This document shows positions 22,133-32,653 of a DNA stretch of 64,000 nucleotides, in pieces. The DNA lies in the NCBI GenBank assembly GCA_002811645.1, contig PDIP01000093.1, positions 85,781 to 149,780 of the forward strand. Direction: 5' to 3'. The position numbers and the translations under genes are program-made. The notes under the pieces were generated by a model that did no database searches, was not told where the DNA came from, and was given only the letters and a program-made list of their open reading frames with translations. Within the stretch, counting starts at the first letter, position 1; the number at the start of each line of letters is the position of its first letter. Source of the stretch: Corallochytrium limacisporum. Its lineage: Eukaryota > Opisthokonta.

Positions 22133-22355
22133 CCGAGCCCGGCTAGGTCAAGCTGATGATGTCTTAGCACAATTGACGCACACCACCCTCTGAATTAAGT
22201 CCTGCAGAGCTTAGAAGTCTCAACTGATAAACACTGTTTTATACAAATGGTATACTATCAATATCTTGGTCAATTATGTTTCCATTATATTTTTAATGCT
22301 GTGTGCTTGGCGTGATATTTTGTCTGGACGGCTAACGATGGTGACAACGTCGCAC

Positions 22356-23651
22356 CTACCGGCGAGACCGATCCATTCGTCCGGCCATGCGGTTCGATTG
22401 CCGGCCACGGTAGCTTCGGCGGTCGTCACTGCGCTCTGACTCGCGCTCGTAGCGGTCATCGCCGCGGTCCCTGCGGTCGCCACTGCCACGGTCGTAGTTG
22501 CGGCCTCCGCGGTCAGACCGATCTCTATTGTCCCTACGATCGCGGTTTCCACCGCGGTTGTCTCCGCTGCGGTCGTAGCGGCCACGATCCCTGTCCCGAT
22601 CACTCCGACCGGCACGGCTAGATGGTGCGCGACTACTTCGATCATCCTGTGAAGCTGGTGTTCCCGGAGAGGAACGACGGTTGCTGCGGTGCGACAGATC
22701 GCCGCGGTCACGATCACGGTCACGATCTCGGCGGTCGCGATCACCACCCCTACGGTCTCTGTCTCCACCTTGTCGCGACCGATCGTAGCGATGAGAGCTT
22801 GGGGCCGTATCAGCTTCATAATCGCTGACGTCACCCTGATCTCCATCATTCTCGTCCTGGTCCATACCGTAGCCCGGTGGCATCACTCCCGGCATCATTC
22901 CAGGCGGATAGAGGCCGACATCGTCGCCACCATCATCACCGTGGTTGCGCGACTCACGTTCCTCTCTCTGCTGTCTAAACTTATCCCGCATCTGTCCTCG
23001 GTGCCGGTTAAGACCCACGCCCCGGTGTTCATCCTCGTCACCGACTGGCATACGCGCCTTCCTCAGGAATTCGAGCATGTCCACACCTGTCTGTCGGAGC
23101 AGATATTGTTTCTCACAGTACGCTCGCCACGTCTCTTCGGTGAATCCGTAATTGAAGTAATCGCTGATGTCCGCGCCGGGAGCACGCCAGGGCCGTTCCT
23201 CGTACTCAGCTGGGTCGACATCATAGGTGCTCTGGCCGCGGATATCACCAGGAGCATTGAGATCGAGTAGACCGGCGGCGCCCTTCTGATCGCCCTCCGC
23301 AGTTGCAGTTCCCGTAGCTCCAGGTTTTTGCTCTGCACCTGCCTCGGTCTTCAGTAGTGTCGTGGTCGCTGCTGTGGCCGGTGTCTCCGTAGTTCCTGCT
23401 GCTAAGGCCTTGCTAAGGTTACCCTTTGAGGCATCCACGTCGCCCATGGTAATCGCCAGCTCATCGTCGCTGTCTGAGTCTTCTTCTGTGTACTCATCTT
23501 CATCTGCCTCTTCATCGTCTTCCTTCTTTACAGCTCCCTTGGTGTCTTCCCCTTCGACGTCTTCCCGGCTGCGTTTCGTTCCGGTCTTGGTCTGGGGAGG
23601 CTGTTCTTCCTCATCGCCATACAGAAGGGCGTCTTCGTCCACGTCGGCCAT
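22356..23651 (-). CDS. FIP1L1: FIP1, mRNA polyadenylation factor subunit
   Basis: A 431-residue protein from the ATG at 23651 (MADVDEDALLYG). The frame extends 55 codons upstream without homology. An acidic N-terminus (about 1-65) precedes the FIP1 motif at about 148-186 (ERPWRAPGADISDYFNYGF, then TWRAYCEKQ), the diagnostic block that contacts CPSF30 and tethers poly(A) polymerase. A Pro/Gly/Met segment follows. The last 130 residues are dense in Arg-Asp and Arg-Ser, like the RD/RE tail of animal FIP1L1 that binds U-rich RNA. This domain order is that of metazoan FIP1L1 rather than the shorter yeast Fip1. It is nuclear and part of the cleavage and polyadenylation complex. Confidence 0.92.
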   Translation of the reverse strand: MADVDEDALLYGDEEEQPPQTKTGTKRSREDVEGEDTKGAVKKEDDEEADEDEYTEEDSDSDDELAITMGDVDASKGNLSKALAAGTTETPATAATTTLLKTEAGAEQKPGATGTATAEGDQKGAAGLLDLNAPGDIRGQSTYDVDPAEYEERPWRAPGADISDYFNYGFTEETWRAYCEKQYLLRQTGVDMLEFLRKARMPVGDEDEHRGVGLNRHRGQMRDKFRQQREERESRNHGDDGGDDVGLYPPGMMPGVMPPGYGMDQDENDGDQGDVSDYEADTAPSSHRYDRSRQGGDRDRRGGDRDRRDRDRDRDRGDLSHRSNRRSSPGTPASQDDRSSRAPSSRAGRSDRDRDRGRYDRSGDNRGGNRDRRDNRDRSDRGGRNYDRGSGDRRDRGDDRYERESERSDDRRSYRGRQSNRMAGRMDRSRR

Positions 23652-24390
23652 AGCTGAGAATGTTTTTCGGTTACAGGAAAATGATTTATCTATCAAGATG
23701 TCTAATATCACAATATTTTGAACTTGCTTATCGCACCATGTTTTCGGTCTCTTGTCAAACAATAACCAAGTATTCCTACACGTCCGAACTATCCACTTAG
23801 ATCTTCTCGTTTTCATGATGGTGTTGAGTACACTGTCTTATAGCCTACCAGGAGGTGACTGCGCCCTGTAAATGCTTACTAATTTAATTATGACTGTTGC
23901 GAACGAATTGACACTGGTCAAGAGCTTCACTGGCAAGGAATGCTAAGATTTTTCAAATCCCCAAAAGTGCACAACTGCAGTGCCCCCCCCAGCCCCGCTC
24001 TTGGCTTTTTCATCCACAACCCCACAACCCCGTTCGGGCCGCCTCCCTTCCCGGCCTCCCCCTCCCCCCGGGGAGGAGGGGGAGCGGCGCGCCACAGTGC
24101 GCCATGCGCAAAGGAAAATCGCGGGCCCTGCTTGCATTGCTTTCGGGAGTCAATTTTTTCCTTCCGGAATGGCCCGGAACGAAAAAAAGGGGGGGGGAGT
24201 ATGGGAGCATAAAGGAAGGGGTGCAATGGGATGATCAGCCTGGCCAGGGGGAGGGGGGGGAGGCAGTGGAGCTGTGGGTCGCGATCGGGAAGCTATGGTT
24301 CCCGAGGGACGAGGGCATGTTTTCAACCTGATCAAATTCTTTATAACTTTAACCTTGGCAAATCTAAAGAGTGCTGAGGAGAATCTCCAA
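23652..24390. other. Intergenic with GC-palindrome element
   Basis: No gene is seen. It contains the near-perfect palindrome at 24051-24088 and a G-rich block at 24188-24200 and 24248-24262. FIP1's promoter lies at the left end and the Vms1 3' region at the right end. Confidence 0.45.
24051..24088. repeat. Near-perfect C/G palindrome
   Basis: Left arm CTCCCCCTCCCCCC meets right arm GGGGAGGAGGGGGAG, a hairpin able to pair over about 14 bp with one mismatch. It belongs to the dispersed intergenic C-run/G-run family. Confidence 0.55.
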
Positions 24391-26667
24391 TTACACATTG
24401 TCCATGGCCTTCTGATGCCACTGTGAGCATTCCGAACTGCAGTACCGGTACCACTGACGACTGAAGATTTCGCTCTTGTCATCCGGAAGCGGACGGTCGC
24501 AAAATGAGCAGTGTGTCAGTTCACGTTGGCTGGCCGCGATCCGCTGCTCGGCAGCGTAGGCCCGTTTTTCGCGGTCGGACATGGCCCGAAACTTGGCCAT
24601 GCGGGACTCTTTCTCCAAACGGGAGGCCAGGAGCGCTTCCTGGTGCTGCTTTCGCTGGCGCTCAGCCTGCACGGCCTGGGCTCGTGCTGCCTCTTCTTTG
24701 GCTTTCTCTGCAGCTCTCCGTTGCTCCGCGCGCTTTTGTGCTCGTTCGCGGTACCGCGCACGTTCCTTCTCGCGCTCGTCCCTGCGGCGGAGCGTCTCGG
24801 CGTCGAGCAGCGAAGGCAAGCCCGCACCGCCATCCGCATTGGAGGGATCGTCGAGCCAGGGCCAAAGTTCGGGCTCTTCGGCGGCGAACTTGCGTAGAGC
24901 GTCTCGGGCAATGCGAGTCCGGGAGCCCTGGTACGGCACCTGCCCTCGGTAGTCCTTGAGGGTCGGATCTGCCCCATGAGAGAGCAGGACACGAATCAAT
25001 TGCTCGGTCTTCGGCGTGCTGTCTTCGAGAAACTCTTCGTCCTCGTCACGACTGTGCCGACTACAGGCTTTGTGCAGGGCAGTCTGGCCCGTACGTTCGT
25101 CTCTCTGACAGAAGAGGTTCTCAAGAGGAGTCAAATCCTCGTCTTCCTTGTGCTCTGTCGCTACTGCTTCGGCAATTAGTGCGTTGACCTGTTCCAGATC
25201 CCCATTGTGAACCGCATCCAGAAACGGGGCCTGATTGGATGGGGATTCCTCCGCCGAATTTTTGTCCTTGAGATGACTGGTACCGCGCCCCGGACTAGCC
25301 AAGCCACTTTGCGACCCGCCAACACCGAGATCAGTGCTACTGTTTCTCTCTGTGTGATGCGCCCTCTGAAGTAATCTCTCCCTCCTTTCCGCCGCCTCCC
25401 TCGCCTTGGCGATGGCGTCGGAATGGTGCTTGGCGATAGTAGCTTCATCATGCACCCAGCACTGCAGAGTACGGGCGTGGGCCTCCTCGACCAGTTCTAG
25501 TGTTGGCTTTTTGACTACCACTGGCAGTGACCGCAGGCGGGGGTCATTCCGGTTCAACAGGCGGACGTCGTCCTTCTCACCTTCCCCATCCGGATCGGCA
25601 AAGAAATGCCCCCGGACATTGCCGGGAGCATAGATAAACATCATGTCCGCCTCATTCTCCAACCAGTCCGCCCAGTCAGTCATGATGCCTTGAATATCAT
25701 TCTTCAGCATGACCTCACCCTGACGACGCATGTAGGCACCGACACTCTTAGGCTTCTTGCCGCCAGCGTCGCGGGTAGACTGCGCCGTACCCCGCTTACC
25801 ACGAACTGTGTACCTCCGGGCTGTCCGATGTTCGATCATCTTCAAGCCTTCAAATAGACCACCGGCAAAATTGCCGCTAGAGGCCATGAACACCGCAACT
25901 TTTTGGACACTGAGACTCTGCAGGAGAGCGGCTGGGTCGTTGGCATTGCGTTGGCGGTCGCGGCGCCTGTACCCGAGAAGATTGAGATGCAGACTGAAGA
26001 GGATGTCCTCGTCCTTTGGTACAGAAGTCACATTTGCCTGGTCCCTACTGGCACTAGTCTTCTCCTGTGTCTTCTTTATGGCTCCCAGTACCTTCTTCTG
26101 CACATCGCGAGGGAGTCGGGCGATCTGTGCGCGAAAAAACACTCGTGAATTCAATGGTCCTGATGTACTCGCCTCCTCCACATCTACACTTTTCTTTCGG
26201 AGCCGACTGCCATCTTCTACACCCTCATTATCACTGCCATGGTCACTCATCACAGCATTGTCCGACTCATCACTTTCTTCCTCCTCCTCATTCTTGTCTT
26301 CGTCATACATGGCAGTCTCCTCCGCAGTGCCCTTCATGGCTTTGAACTCGTCCTCAGATATGGATTTCATTCCTTTTGCTCTTCTTTTGGCGTTATGCGC
26401 ATGCCATGCTGTGCGGACATGTGCACGTAATGCACCACTTAGAGACCCATCGTCTGCATTGTAGTCCGCCCGACGGCCGTAGGAACACGTGATACAGATG
26501 TGATCCTCTTCCTCTGCCTGGGCGTCAGCTTCCTTTTCTGAGTCGTTCTGATCACTAATCTGTGTGCCATAGGGACTGACATTTAATCGAAACGCATCAC
26601 CAGCTTCAAGCACTGAGAAGTAGGCCAACACACCTAGCTCCTTTTGCAGTGCATACACATGGGTCAT
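24391..26667 (-). CDS. ANKZF1: Vms1/ANKZF1 peptidyl-tRNA endonuclease of RQC
   Basis: A 758-residue protein (human ANKZF1 is 726). Domains in order: a C2H2-type finger with Cys 58/61 and His 83/89 (CITC, HVRTAWH); an acidic linker; the VLRF1 release-factor-like domain (about 255-380) with GKRGTAQS, whose Gln 296 is the catalytic residue in this family; ankyrin repeats (about 505-600); a long Arg/Glu/Ala coiled coil; a VCP-interacting motif (about 697-716, SDREKRAYAAEQRIAAS); and a C-terminal Cys4 zinc site (C720, C723, C743, C747). Known role: it cleaves the tRNA of peptidyl-tRNA stuck on 60S subunits and frees nascent chains for the p97/proteasome pathway, also protecting mitochondria. All key residues are present, so activity is likely. 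It is a single exon. Confidence 0.94.
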   Translation of the reverse strand: MTHVYALQKELGVLAYFSVLEAGDAFRLNVSPYGTQISDQNDSEKEADAQAEEEDHICITCSYGRRADYNADDGSLSGALRAHVRTAWHAHNAKRRAKGMKSISEDEFKAMKGTAEETAMYDEDKNEEEEESDESDNAVMSDHGSDNEGVEDGSRLRKKSVDVEEASTSGPLNSRVFFRAQIARLPRDVQKKVLGAIKKTQEKTSASRDQANVTSVPKDEDILFSLHLNLLGYRRRDRQRNANDPAALLQSLSVQKVAVFMASSGNFAGGLFEGLKMIEHRTARRYTVRGKRGTAQSTRDAGGKKPKSVGAYMRRQGEVMLKNDIQGIMTDWADWLENEADMMFIYAPGNVRGHFFADPDGEGEKDDVRLLNRNDPRLRSLPVVVKKPTLELVEEAHARTLQCWVHDEATIAKHHSDAIAKAREAAERRERLLQRAHHTERNSSTDLGVGGSQSGLASPGRGTSHLKDKNSAEESPSNQAPFLDAVHNGDLEQVNALIAEAVATEHKEDEDLTPLENLFCQRDERTGQTALHKACSRHSRDEDEEFLEDSTPKTEQLIRVLLSHGADPTLKDYRGQVPYQGSRTRIARDALRKFAAEEPELWPWLDDPSNADGGAGLPSLLDAETLRRRDEREKERARYRERAQKRAEQRRAAEKAKEEAARAQAVQAERQRKQHQEALLASRLEKESRMAKFRAMSDREKRAYAAEQRIAASQRELTHCSFCDRPLPDDKSEIFSRQWYRYCSSECSQWHQKAMDNV

Positions 26668-26894
26668 GGTCCGTTCTGTTGTTTCACACCTTGGACCACC
26701 TGACCTATACGAACCGGTTGTTGCATATTCGCTGATGTAGCAGCATTCTTAGTGCATCCCTTTAATCAACTATCCTTAAGCGTGTCATACCATAAGGTCG
26801 AATTCACAGTTCCCTTCACTACCTTTTCTGCTGCAGCCCTCAAAACATCGGGAAAACGTTCAGCAACGGCACTGGCTGGTGCCACTGTGGGACT

Positions 26895-26909
26895 CCCCCC
26901 CGGGGGGGG
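26895..26909. repeat. C-run/G-run palindrome
   Basis: Seven C residues followed directly by eight G residues, flanked by GACT and TTCAG. It is a compact member of the intergenic palindrome family. Confidence 0.5.
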
Positions 26910-27002
26910 TTCAGTACGTGAGGGACAATCGCGGCGAGAGAGCGGGACTAGACTTGGGTGAGACATAGCAGTGTGTGTGTACTACGGTGATGATATATGT
27001 AG

Positions 27003-27101
27003 TGATGGCAATGATGATGGCAATGATGATGGCGATGATGATGGCGATGATGATGGCGATGATGATGGCGACGATGGCAGAGATGATAGATGATGATGAT
27101 G
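27003..27101. repeat. Tandem repeat, unit GGCGATGATGAT
   Basis: Five 12-bp units run from 27007 to 27066, the first two with GGCA in place of GGCG. They are followed by degenerate GATGAT units to about 27101. It lies between the Vms1 ATG and the 3' end of the DUF547 gene. Confidence 0.85.
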
Positions 27102-27163
27102 GTACTCATGAAGTCACAAGGAGGCGTTCTTGACGTCTTTGGATGCTCATTTTTGCTAAATCC

Positions 27164-27859
27164 TTACGAGCGACACTTGTTGGGACTCCAATCGTAGTGC
27201 AGATACTTGCCCCGAATCAATTTGGAGGAGTCCTGTACGCCGGACAGCTTGGTCTTACTGTGCTTCAGACAAAAGTCCAAGGGACCCTCATAGCTACCCA
27301 GACTAAAATCAGACTCGTACCACTTGAAGATGGCACTCAGACGGACCCTAGTTCCGTCTACCTGCATACCATTGTGTTCGTCAAGGAATACGCGTGTGCG
27401 TTCATCCAAAAACTCGTCAATGTCCTCAGTATCCATCAGACGGCGGGGTAGACGTGGACAAGAGTAAGATGCACAGTTCAGATACATGTGTAAACGAGGA
27501 TCTTCAAACTCCGGTCGGATTATTTTGTTCTCCAGTGCGTACAAGGTCATCTTCTTGCCGCAGATTGTGTGCTTAGCCATGAAGAAGAAGGACACCTTGT
27601 TGTACCATTTTTCGTTCGTATAAGTTGGCTTTTTCTTCATTTGTTCGACAGTAGCCCGCAGACAGACCATGTTGTATGCGTTGCAGAAAAAGGCCATACG
27701 CTCCTCTCGGCTCTTGCCTTCTAGATTCGCGGTGGCAACGTACTGGACATTGTGGTTTAGCATTTCCATAGCTGCTGTGTCCTTCATAAGTGCTGCATAC
27801 TTCACCCAACCATCCTCGGTGATGTACTCTACCGGGAGCTTAAAACCCTTTGTCGACAT
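27164..27859 (-). CDS. DUF547 domain protein
   Basis: A 231-residue protein starting at the ATG at 27859; the frame continues 8 codons upstream without an ATG. The whole chain is one DUF547 domain. FFCNAYNMV carries the family's Asn-Ala-Tyr-Asn block, LNCASYSCPRL matches the LNC-x-S-x-S-C-P block, and FKWYESDF is a further landmark. In other lineages the domain occurs alone in bacteria and animals and is fused to a leucine zipper in plants. Its biochemical activity is not established, so no function is given. No signal peptide or membrane segment is seen. It is one of a run of four minus-strand genes from FIP1 to POLA2. Confidence 0.85.
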   Translation of the reverse strand: MSTKGFKLPVEYITEDGWVKYAALMKDTAAMEMLNHNVQYVATANLEGKSREERMAFFCNAYNMVCLRATVEQMKKKPTYTNEKWYNKVSFFFMAKHTICGKKMTLYALENKIIRPEFEDPRLHMYLNCASYSCPRLPRRLMDTEDIDEFLDERTRVFLDEHNGMQVDGTRVRLSAIFKWYESDFSLGSYEGPLDFCLKHSKTKLSGVQDSSKLIRGKYLHYDWSPNKCRS

Positions 27860-28740
27860 TTGTAAATGTGGTGACAGTCGCAATACTAAAGATCACCCCG
27901 TAGATGTTTCAAAGACAATTCCCCTGAACCACAGGTCTCACTGTAGCTCGTGCGTTACGCTCCTTTAAATACCCCAGGATCTTACATCCACGTATTCTTG
28001 GCATCGTAACAAACCAAAGCCTACAACTAGTACACGTGAAAGCACATGATCCACAACCTGCGTCTCCATCAATCCGAAGACAACGCAAGGAAAGCCGGTG
28101 CAAGTTGGCGCCAGTCAACCTGCGTAGAGTTTCAAATCCGCTGCTGGGGTTTCCCGCAGGCAAGGGGGAGAAGGTATGTTCGGACGGACCGGAAAGAAAT
28201 TGTTTTGTTCACACCCCGGAATACTATAGTACATTTAGTACGGAAATACACTTCATCTAAAACACGGGGCGAACGGGACCGAACGATCCCGAGAGATTTT
28301 TCTCTCTCGAGGGTATGGGCCCACAAAAACGAAAAAGACCGGTCCAGACAGGCATACCCGTTCACCTCTCTGTGCGCTCTGCATGAACGTTAAGGGCACG
28401 ACAAAGTCAGCGCATTTTCATGTCCAGCGCAGTTGTGCTTAGATATTGTTGGAAACAATCCCTGCTCCGTCACCACCCGGGGCATGTACCAACGATCGCA
28501 AAGGCGGGCTGTGGGCACATATGCGACCCACACCCCGGACACCCCGTGTGAGTTGAGTTGACGTCACAGGCACAGGGAGGGTCAGCGGATGCGACTTCAT
28601 TGTTGCGTCCGTACGGAATCCCAATCGGATGGCCTCTGTATTGGGGAATAAGGGGATTCTATCCATTCTCATGCATGCGGGTGTGAAAAGGATTTTATTA
28701 TGCTTTGCAATGAATGGTGTCCGGAGTGGAATGAATGACT
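27860..28740. other. Intergenic upstream of DUF547 gene
   Basis: About 880 bases with no supported gene. The right end is the POLA2 3' flank. Open frames at 28036-28393 and 28439-28783 show no domain. Confidence 0.45.
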
Positions 28741-30849
28741 TCAAGGCCGCACAATCTCGACCTCGCAACGGCTGGAGATACAATGTGCCATGAGCTGATC
28801 AGAATCCACGGTGTCGAAGGTGGACTCGTCTGGGATGGCGATGCGGATGCGGGCGTAGGAGCCCGCACTGTTTCCCTTGACGAAACGGCCCGGGTTCAAG
28901 ACCGTGGTAGCTTCGGTGGTGTGTGCAAAATAGACCAGGTCGGAAGGTAGGATGAGGACATCTGGCATAGCGGGCACTTCCATTTTTGAGGCTTGCTTCA
29001 TGTCCACATTGACCTCCAGGTGAGTTGGAAACAATGGGTAATATGACCGCTGGTGCAAAAGATGGGAAGTTAAGCGCTGCATGCGGTTGCTCTTGACTGC
29101 GCCGCCCTTGGCCTGGCGGGAAATCTCTTCCCCACTCAGATGCTTTACCACGTCAAAGGTTGCTACGCCGACAACAACTTCATTCAGGCAGAAGGTGAAG
29201 GGGTTAGCTATGCAGTGCACGCGTTCGTGTTCCATGGCCAGATCGAGCGCGTTGTACATGGGGGTCGGACAAATGGGCTCGTTGTTGATGTCTTGGGCGG
29301 ATGGGACTAGTACAACCTGCAGATCCTCGTGGCGCTGCAGAGCTTGTACTAATGGGCCGCTGAAATGCTCAGCTACAAGGTCGGCAACTGTGTGATCCCG
29401 GCAAGAAGCCAGCAGAGGATGCGACTCATGCAAAATTGGGCCCAGAACCACCAGGACGGAAGGTACGGTCCTCTCATCGTCGTCAAAGCTGTTTAAAAAT
29501 TCTTTCCATGGAGTGAATTCCAGCTCGTTGGCGAGGCAGAATGGTCCAGATATGGCGGCGATTTCCATAGGCCGGTAAGGGCCAGCCGGCTCTGCCTTGG
29601 TATTCACGCCATCGCCGTAGTAGAAGGCCTTGACACGATGGGAAGGCGTCTTGGGCAGGCTGGGAATGCAACCCGGCAGGATCTGTTTGGCGTGGATACA
29701 GCCACCAGTCGGGTTCATACCCTCTACGGCAATCACTTGACCAGGAAAGATTGAGAACGAGGGCACATCGTGGAGATCTAATGTTACCCGGGCACCTCCA
29801 GATGAAGCAATGTTTCCTTCGAGCAGGGCACTCACTTCGTTCAGGCGGCCTTCACCATCGCACCAAATGCGGCCACAGTACCAGCCCATGCTGTGGTTGA
29901 CCGCATTGACGGGCAAGTACTCTTCAATGGGTGGATTAGTCGTGCCCTGCATCTGGATACCCATCTCGTTGATGCGCCAGTCAAGATCCTCACAGATCTC
30001 ATCCATGCGGTTCCATCCGTAGCGGTAGTCCTCTGTCAGATTGGTACGGCTGTTGTGCACGGTAAAGTCAACCGGAGGACGAGATGTCCGGCTCTGCACA
30101 TCTTCAGCAATTCCACTTCCGATCTTGTGGTTCATAAGCACCTTTCCGCTCTGCGTCCGCATCTTCATGTACGGAGTATCCCCCAGGGACATGCCGGTCA
30201 GAGCCTGTAGGGCTGGCGATGGCGTCGCTTGCCCCAGCACAACGCTAGTGCGAGCGGCCGACGTAGGGGTGCCCTGGGTACTTGTTCCACGCTTACTGGC
30301 ACTGGTGCTGCCTTCGGCAGGACGCTTCTGTAATGACGACGGGGTCGTTGGGGATGTGTTGTAGCGAACGTCTGCAGCATTGAGGACGCTCTTCGTCCGG
30401 TCAGCCATTGGGGTCGAGGAAGATCCCTGGGTTGGTGTGTGGAGGTTGTGCGTCACGCCCATGCCACTCAATTTTCCTGAGAGAGATGCTTTGTTATACA
30501 CACTTCCCATGGACTTGGCACTCATCGGCGTACTGGCGCTGCCACCTATACCCTTGCTCATGGACCTCTTGTGGGAGTCATAAAGGTGCGTGCGCAGCGC
30601 CTCGAAGCCCTCTACAGTGGGTTTGATATTGGCGTTGTAAGCGTAGGCTTCCCATTTTGTGACCAAATCAGCAACACCTATGTAAAAGTTTTCCGCAATG
30701 CTCACCGCCACAGCCAGGGCATCATCACTGATGTTTTCGGCACCCAGGGCGCGGAATTCTTCTCGTAGTTCAGCGGTCATCTTCTGAAGCCTTGGGGGCA
30801 TCGCTCCAGCGGAGACAGCGCCCTGTTCCTGATTCACAACAGCAACCAT
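28741..30849 (-). CDS. POLA2: DNA polymerase alpha subunit B
   Basis: A 702-residue protein starting at the ATG at 30849 (MVAVVNQEQG). This regulatory subunit links the polymerase-primase complex at replication origins and lagging-strand starts. The N-terminal helical domain (about 15-95) is followed by a Ser/Thr/Pro-rich linker (about 100-250) longer than in human POLA2 (598), which accounts for the extra length. The OB-fold region (WYCGRIWCDGEGRLNE) and the inactive calcineurin-like phosphoesterase domain follow (VLVVLGPILHESHPLL, LVPSAQDINNEPICPTP, CIANPFTFCLNEV, HQRSYYPLFP). Metal-binding residues of active phosphoesterases are not conserved, as expected for B subunits. The linker probably carries cell-cycle phosphorylation sites. 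Confidence 0.93.
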   Translation of the reverse strand: MVAVVNQEQGAVSAGAMPPRLQKMTAELREEFRALGAENISDDALAVAVSIAENFYIGVADLVTKWEAYAYNANIKPTVEGFEALRTHLYDSHKRSMSKGIGGSASTPMSAKSMGSVYNKASLSGKLSGMGVTHNLHTPTQGSSSTPMADRTKSVLNAADVRYNTSPTTPSSLQKRPAEGSTSASKRGTSTQGTPTSAARTSVVLGQATPSPALQALTGMSLGDTPYMKMRTQSGKVLMNHKIGSGIAEDVQSRTSRPPVDFTVHNSRTNLTEDYRYGWNRMDEICEDLDWRINEMGIQMQGTTNPPIEEYLPVNAVNHSMGWYCGRIWCDGEGRLNEVSALLEGNIASSGGARVTLDLHDVPSFSIFPGQVIAVEGMNPTGGCIHAKQILPGCIPSLPKTPSHRVKAFYYGDGVNTKAEPAGPYRPMEIAAISGPFCLANELEFTPWKEFLNSFDDDERTVPSVLVVLGPILHESHPLLASCRDHTVADLVAEHFSGPLVQALQRHEDLQVVLVPSAQDINNEPICPTPMYNALDLAMEHERVHCIANPFTFCLNEVVVGVATFDVVKHLSGEEISRQAKGGAVKSNRMQRLTSHLLHQRSYYPLFPTHLEVNVDMKQASKMEVPAMPDVLILPSDLVYFAHTTEATTVLNPGRFVKGNSAGSYARIRIAIPDESTFDTVDSDQLMAHCISSRCEVEIVRP

Positions 30850-31748
30850 TCTGATCCGTCTTATACAATCTTGTATCACTATCCAGCCATGTCTTCCTTT
30901 CCGGCTATCTCTCCTTTTACCTTCTCGTTGTGATCTTGGCCTGCAACCGTGAGATGCCTTTGCAATGATTAGCAATTCGGAATTCTAGAGCATTCATCTG
31001 AAATACGCGTCTTGTCAATGCAGACCTAGGGTGTACCTCAAGCCGGCCCAACGGATCCTGACGTCGAAAGGGCCCTGACCTATTTGGAGGATACACCGCA
31101 TCTCCGTCTCCATTTCCAATCTGCACCGAACTGTACCCCGTGCATTGCGCGCTCGCTTTCGCGCGCGAAATCAGACCCGCCTTCGCCGTCTCCACGACCT
31201 CCTATAAAAGGTCCGGATATAAAAATGTCCAGATTTACATATAATGTATACTCAGATCTATCCGCATGATTGCTCATATTCAGGATAGGCGATCCTACAT
31301 AAAAAAGCAACAAAGCTGTATCCGGATATATATTTCGTCTGGTCTTTGCCTATGTCGGTGGTTTGTGTTAAATGTACACACTGCAATTGCGCAGTCGCCA
31401 TGATGAGACCCGCATTGTCCTCTTACTTGCACATCTCAATAGTGAATGGATAGCGATCATCTGTGCTGAATTACTTCACGTATGAGTGTTCGCAAGGTTC
31501 TGGATTCTGTCACATTGTTTTCGTTTTCCGCTGTGCGCTAGGAGGCACTCCTATAGTGAATGTACTGAGCGATCCCGTCGTGCTCTCACTATACACACAC
31601 ACGTCCCGCACTCTACACAGAGAGACCTGGGGGTGAATGGCGCGCCCCGGGGCAGAAGTGAGACGCGGTTGGGTTCTTTGTAGCGCGCTCTGGCCGGCAG
31701 CAAAGACAAAGGAAAAAGGCGTGGCGCATGTGTGGCATGTGTGACGGG

Positions 31749-31786
31749 AGCCCCCGGGGGGGGGGGGGGGGGGGGGTGGGTGCGTG
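31749..31786. repeat. C5/G-run palindromic element
   Basis: GGGAGCCCCC runs straight into more than twenty G residues. The GAGCCCC core is shared with copies at 21201, 52419 and 60261. Run length may be unreliable in an assembly. Confidence 0.5.
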
Positions 31787-31908
31787 ACCAAAACCGACCA
31801 GCCCCTCGAGGTAAGCGTTAGTTTCCGATAACCAAAGGGCCCAAACAAAGCGAAAAGGCGTATGTGGAGTTTTTCTTTTACTTTCCTTTTTGCTTTTTTC
31901 TTTGCGTC

Positions 31909-31931
31909 TCCCCCCCTCGCGGGCGGGGGGC
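31909..31931. repeat. C-run/G-run palindrome
   Basis: CTCCCCCCCTCGCGGGCGGGGGGCC forms C and G arms around a CGCG centre. Confidence 0.4.
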
Positions 31932-32653
31932 CTCGCCGCTCCTCTCTAGCCCTACCCGGGTTTTCACCCCTCGTCTCCCACCCATCTCTGTTATTGTTAG
32001 TTATTTTTCATATTGTCCACCCCCACCTTCCTGTACACCCCCCACCCCCCTGCTTCTCCTTCTCCCCACCCCCTTCCATTTTTTCTTATTTCAGAAAATA
32101 CTTTCCTTTATCTGCAAAAGGGGAACAATTCGGAAAAGTGAATCAAGGGAGAAAACAGGAGCCCCGGGAAGGGGGGGGGGCCAAAGTAAGCGCATCAATT
32201 TTACTGCTGCCGGGCCTGCAATTTCATTCGCTAGTCTTTTTTCCCTTTTTTGTGGGTTCAAACGCACCGACACCAACCAAAAGCTCAGCACATCGACAAC
32301 GCGCAGCAAGGGGCACCGGGGACCGACCACTTGTCCGGGGGAAACGATGAGTACGGTGTTTGGGATTGTCTGTGGACATGCGGAACCCCATATGGAAAGA
32401 AAAGATTTCATTCCACTCGTCTAGACTGTGGTGCATACTTATGTGATAAGTTTAGGACAAAGGTAGAAGAGCATGGATTTTCATCATTTTATCAAAACTT
32501 ACCAAATTAAGAATATTCAGTATTTTGTCACTTATTTTATTGACCTTGCTATATTTATCTGTGATCTTCTGAAAAGATCATACCACAATGTTCGGGAATT
32601 GCTAGCAGAAAGCTAAGACCGTAATTTAGAAAATCAGAACAAGAGGATTCACC

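Larger units (their letters stand above)
26668..27163. other. Intergenic with palindrome and GATGAT repeat
   Basis: This holds the Vms1 5' flank, a C7/G8 palindrome at 26895-26909 and a 12-bp tandem repeat at 27003-27101. No gene is seen. Confidence 0.5.
30850..32653. other. Divergent intergenic region with GC palindromes
   Basis: About 1.8 kb between the divergent POLA2 and PHD-protein genes, so it should contain both promoters. It holds a G/C palindromic element at 31749-31786 and another at 31909-31931. Long pyrimidine tracts fill 31860-32100. The open frames over 31862-32424 are low-complexity and not supported as genes. Confidence 0.45.
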
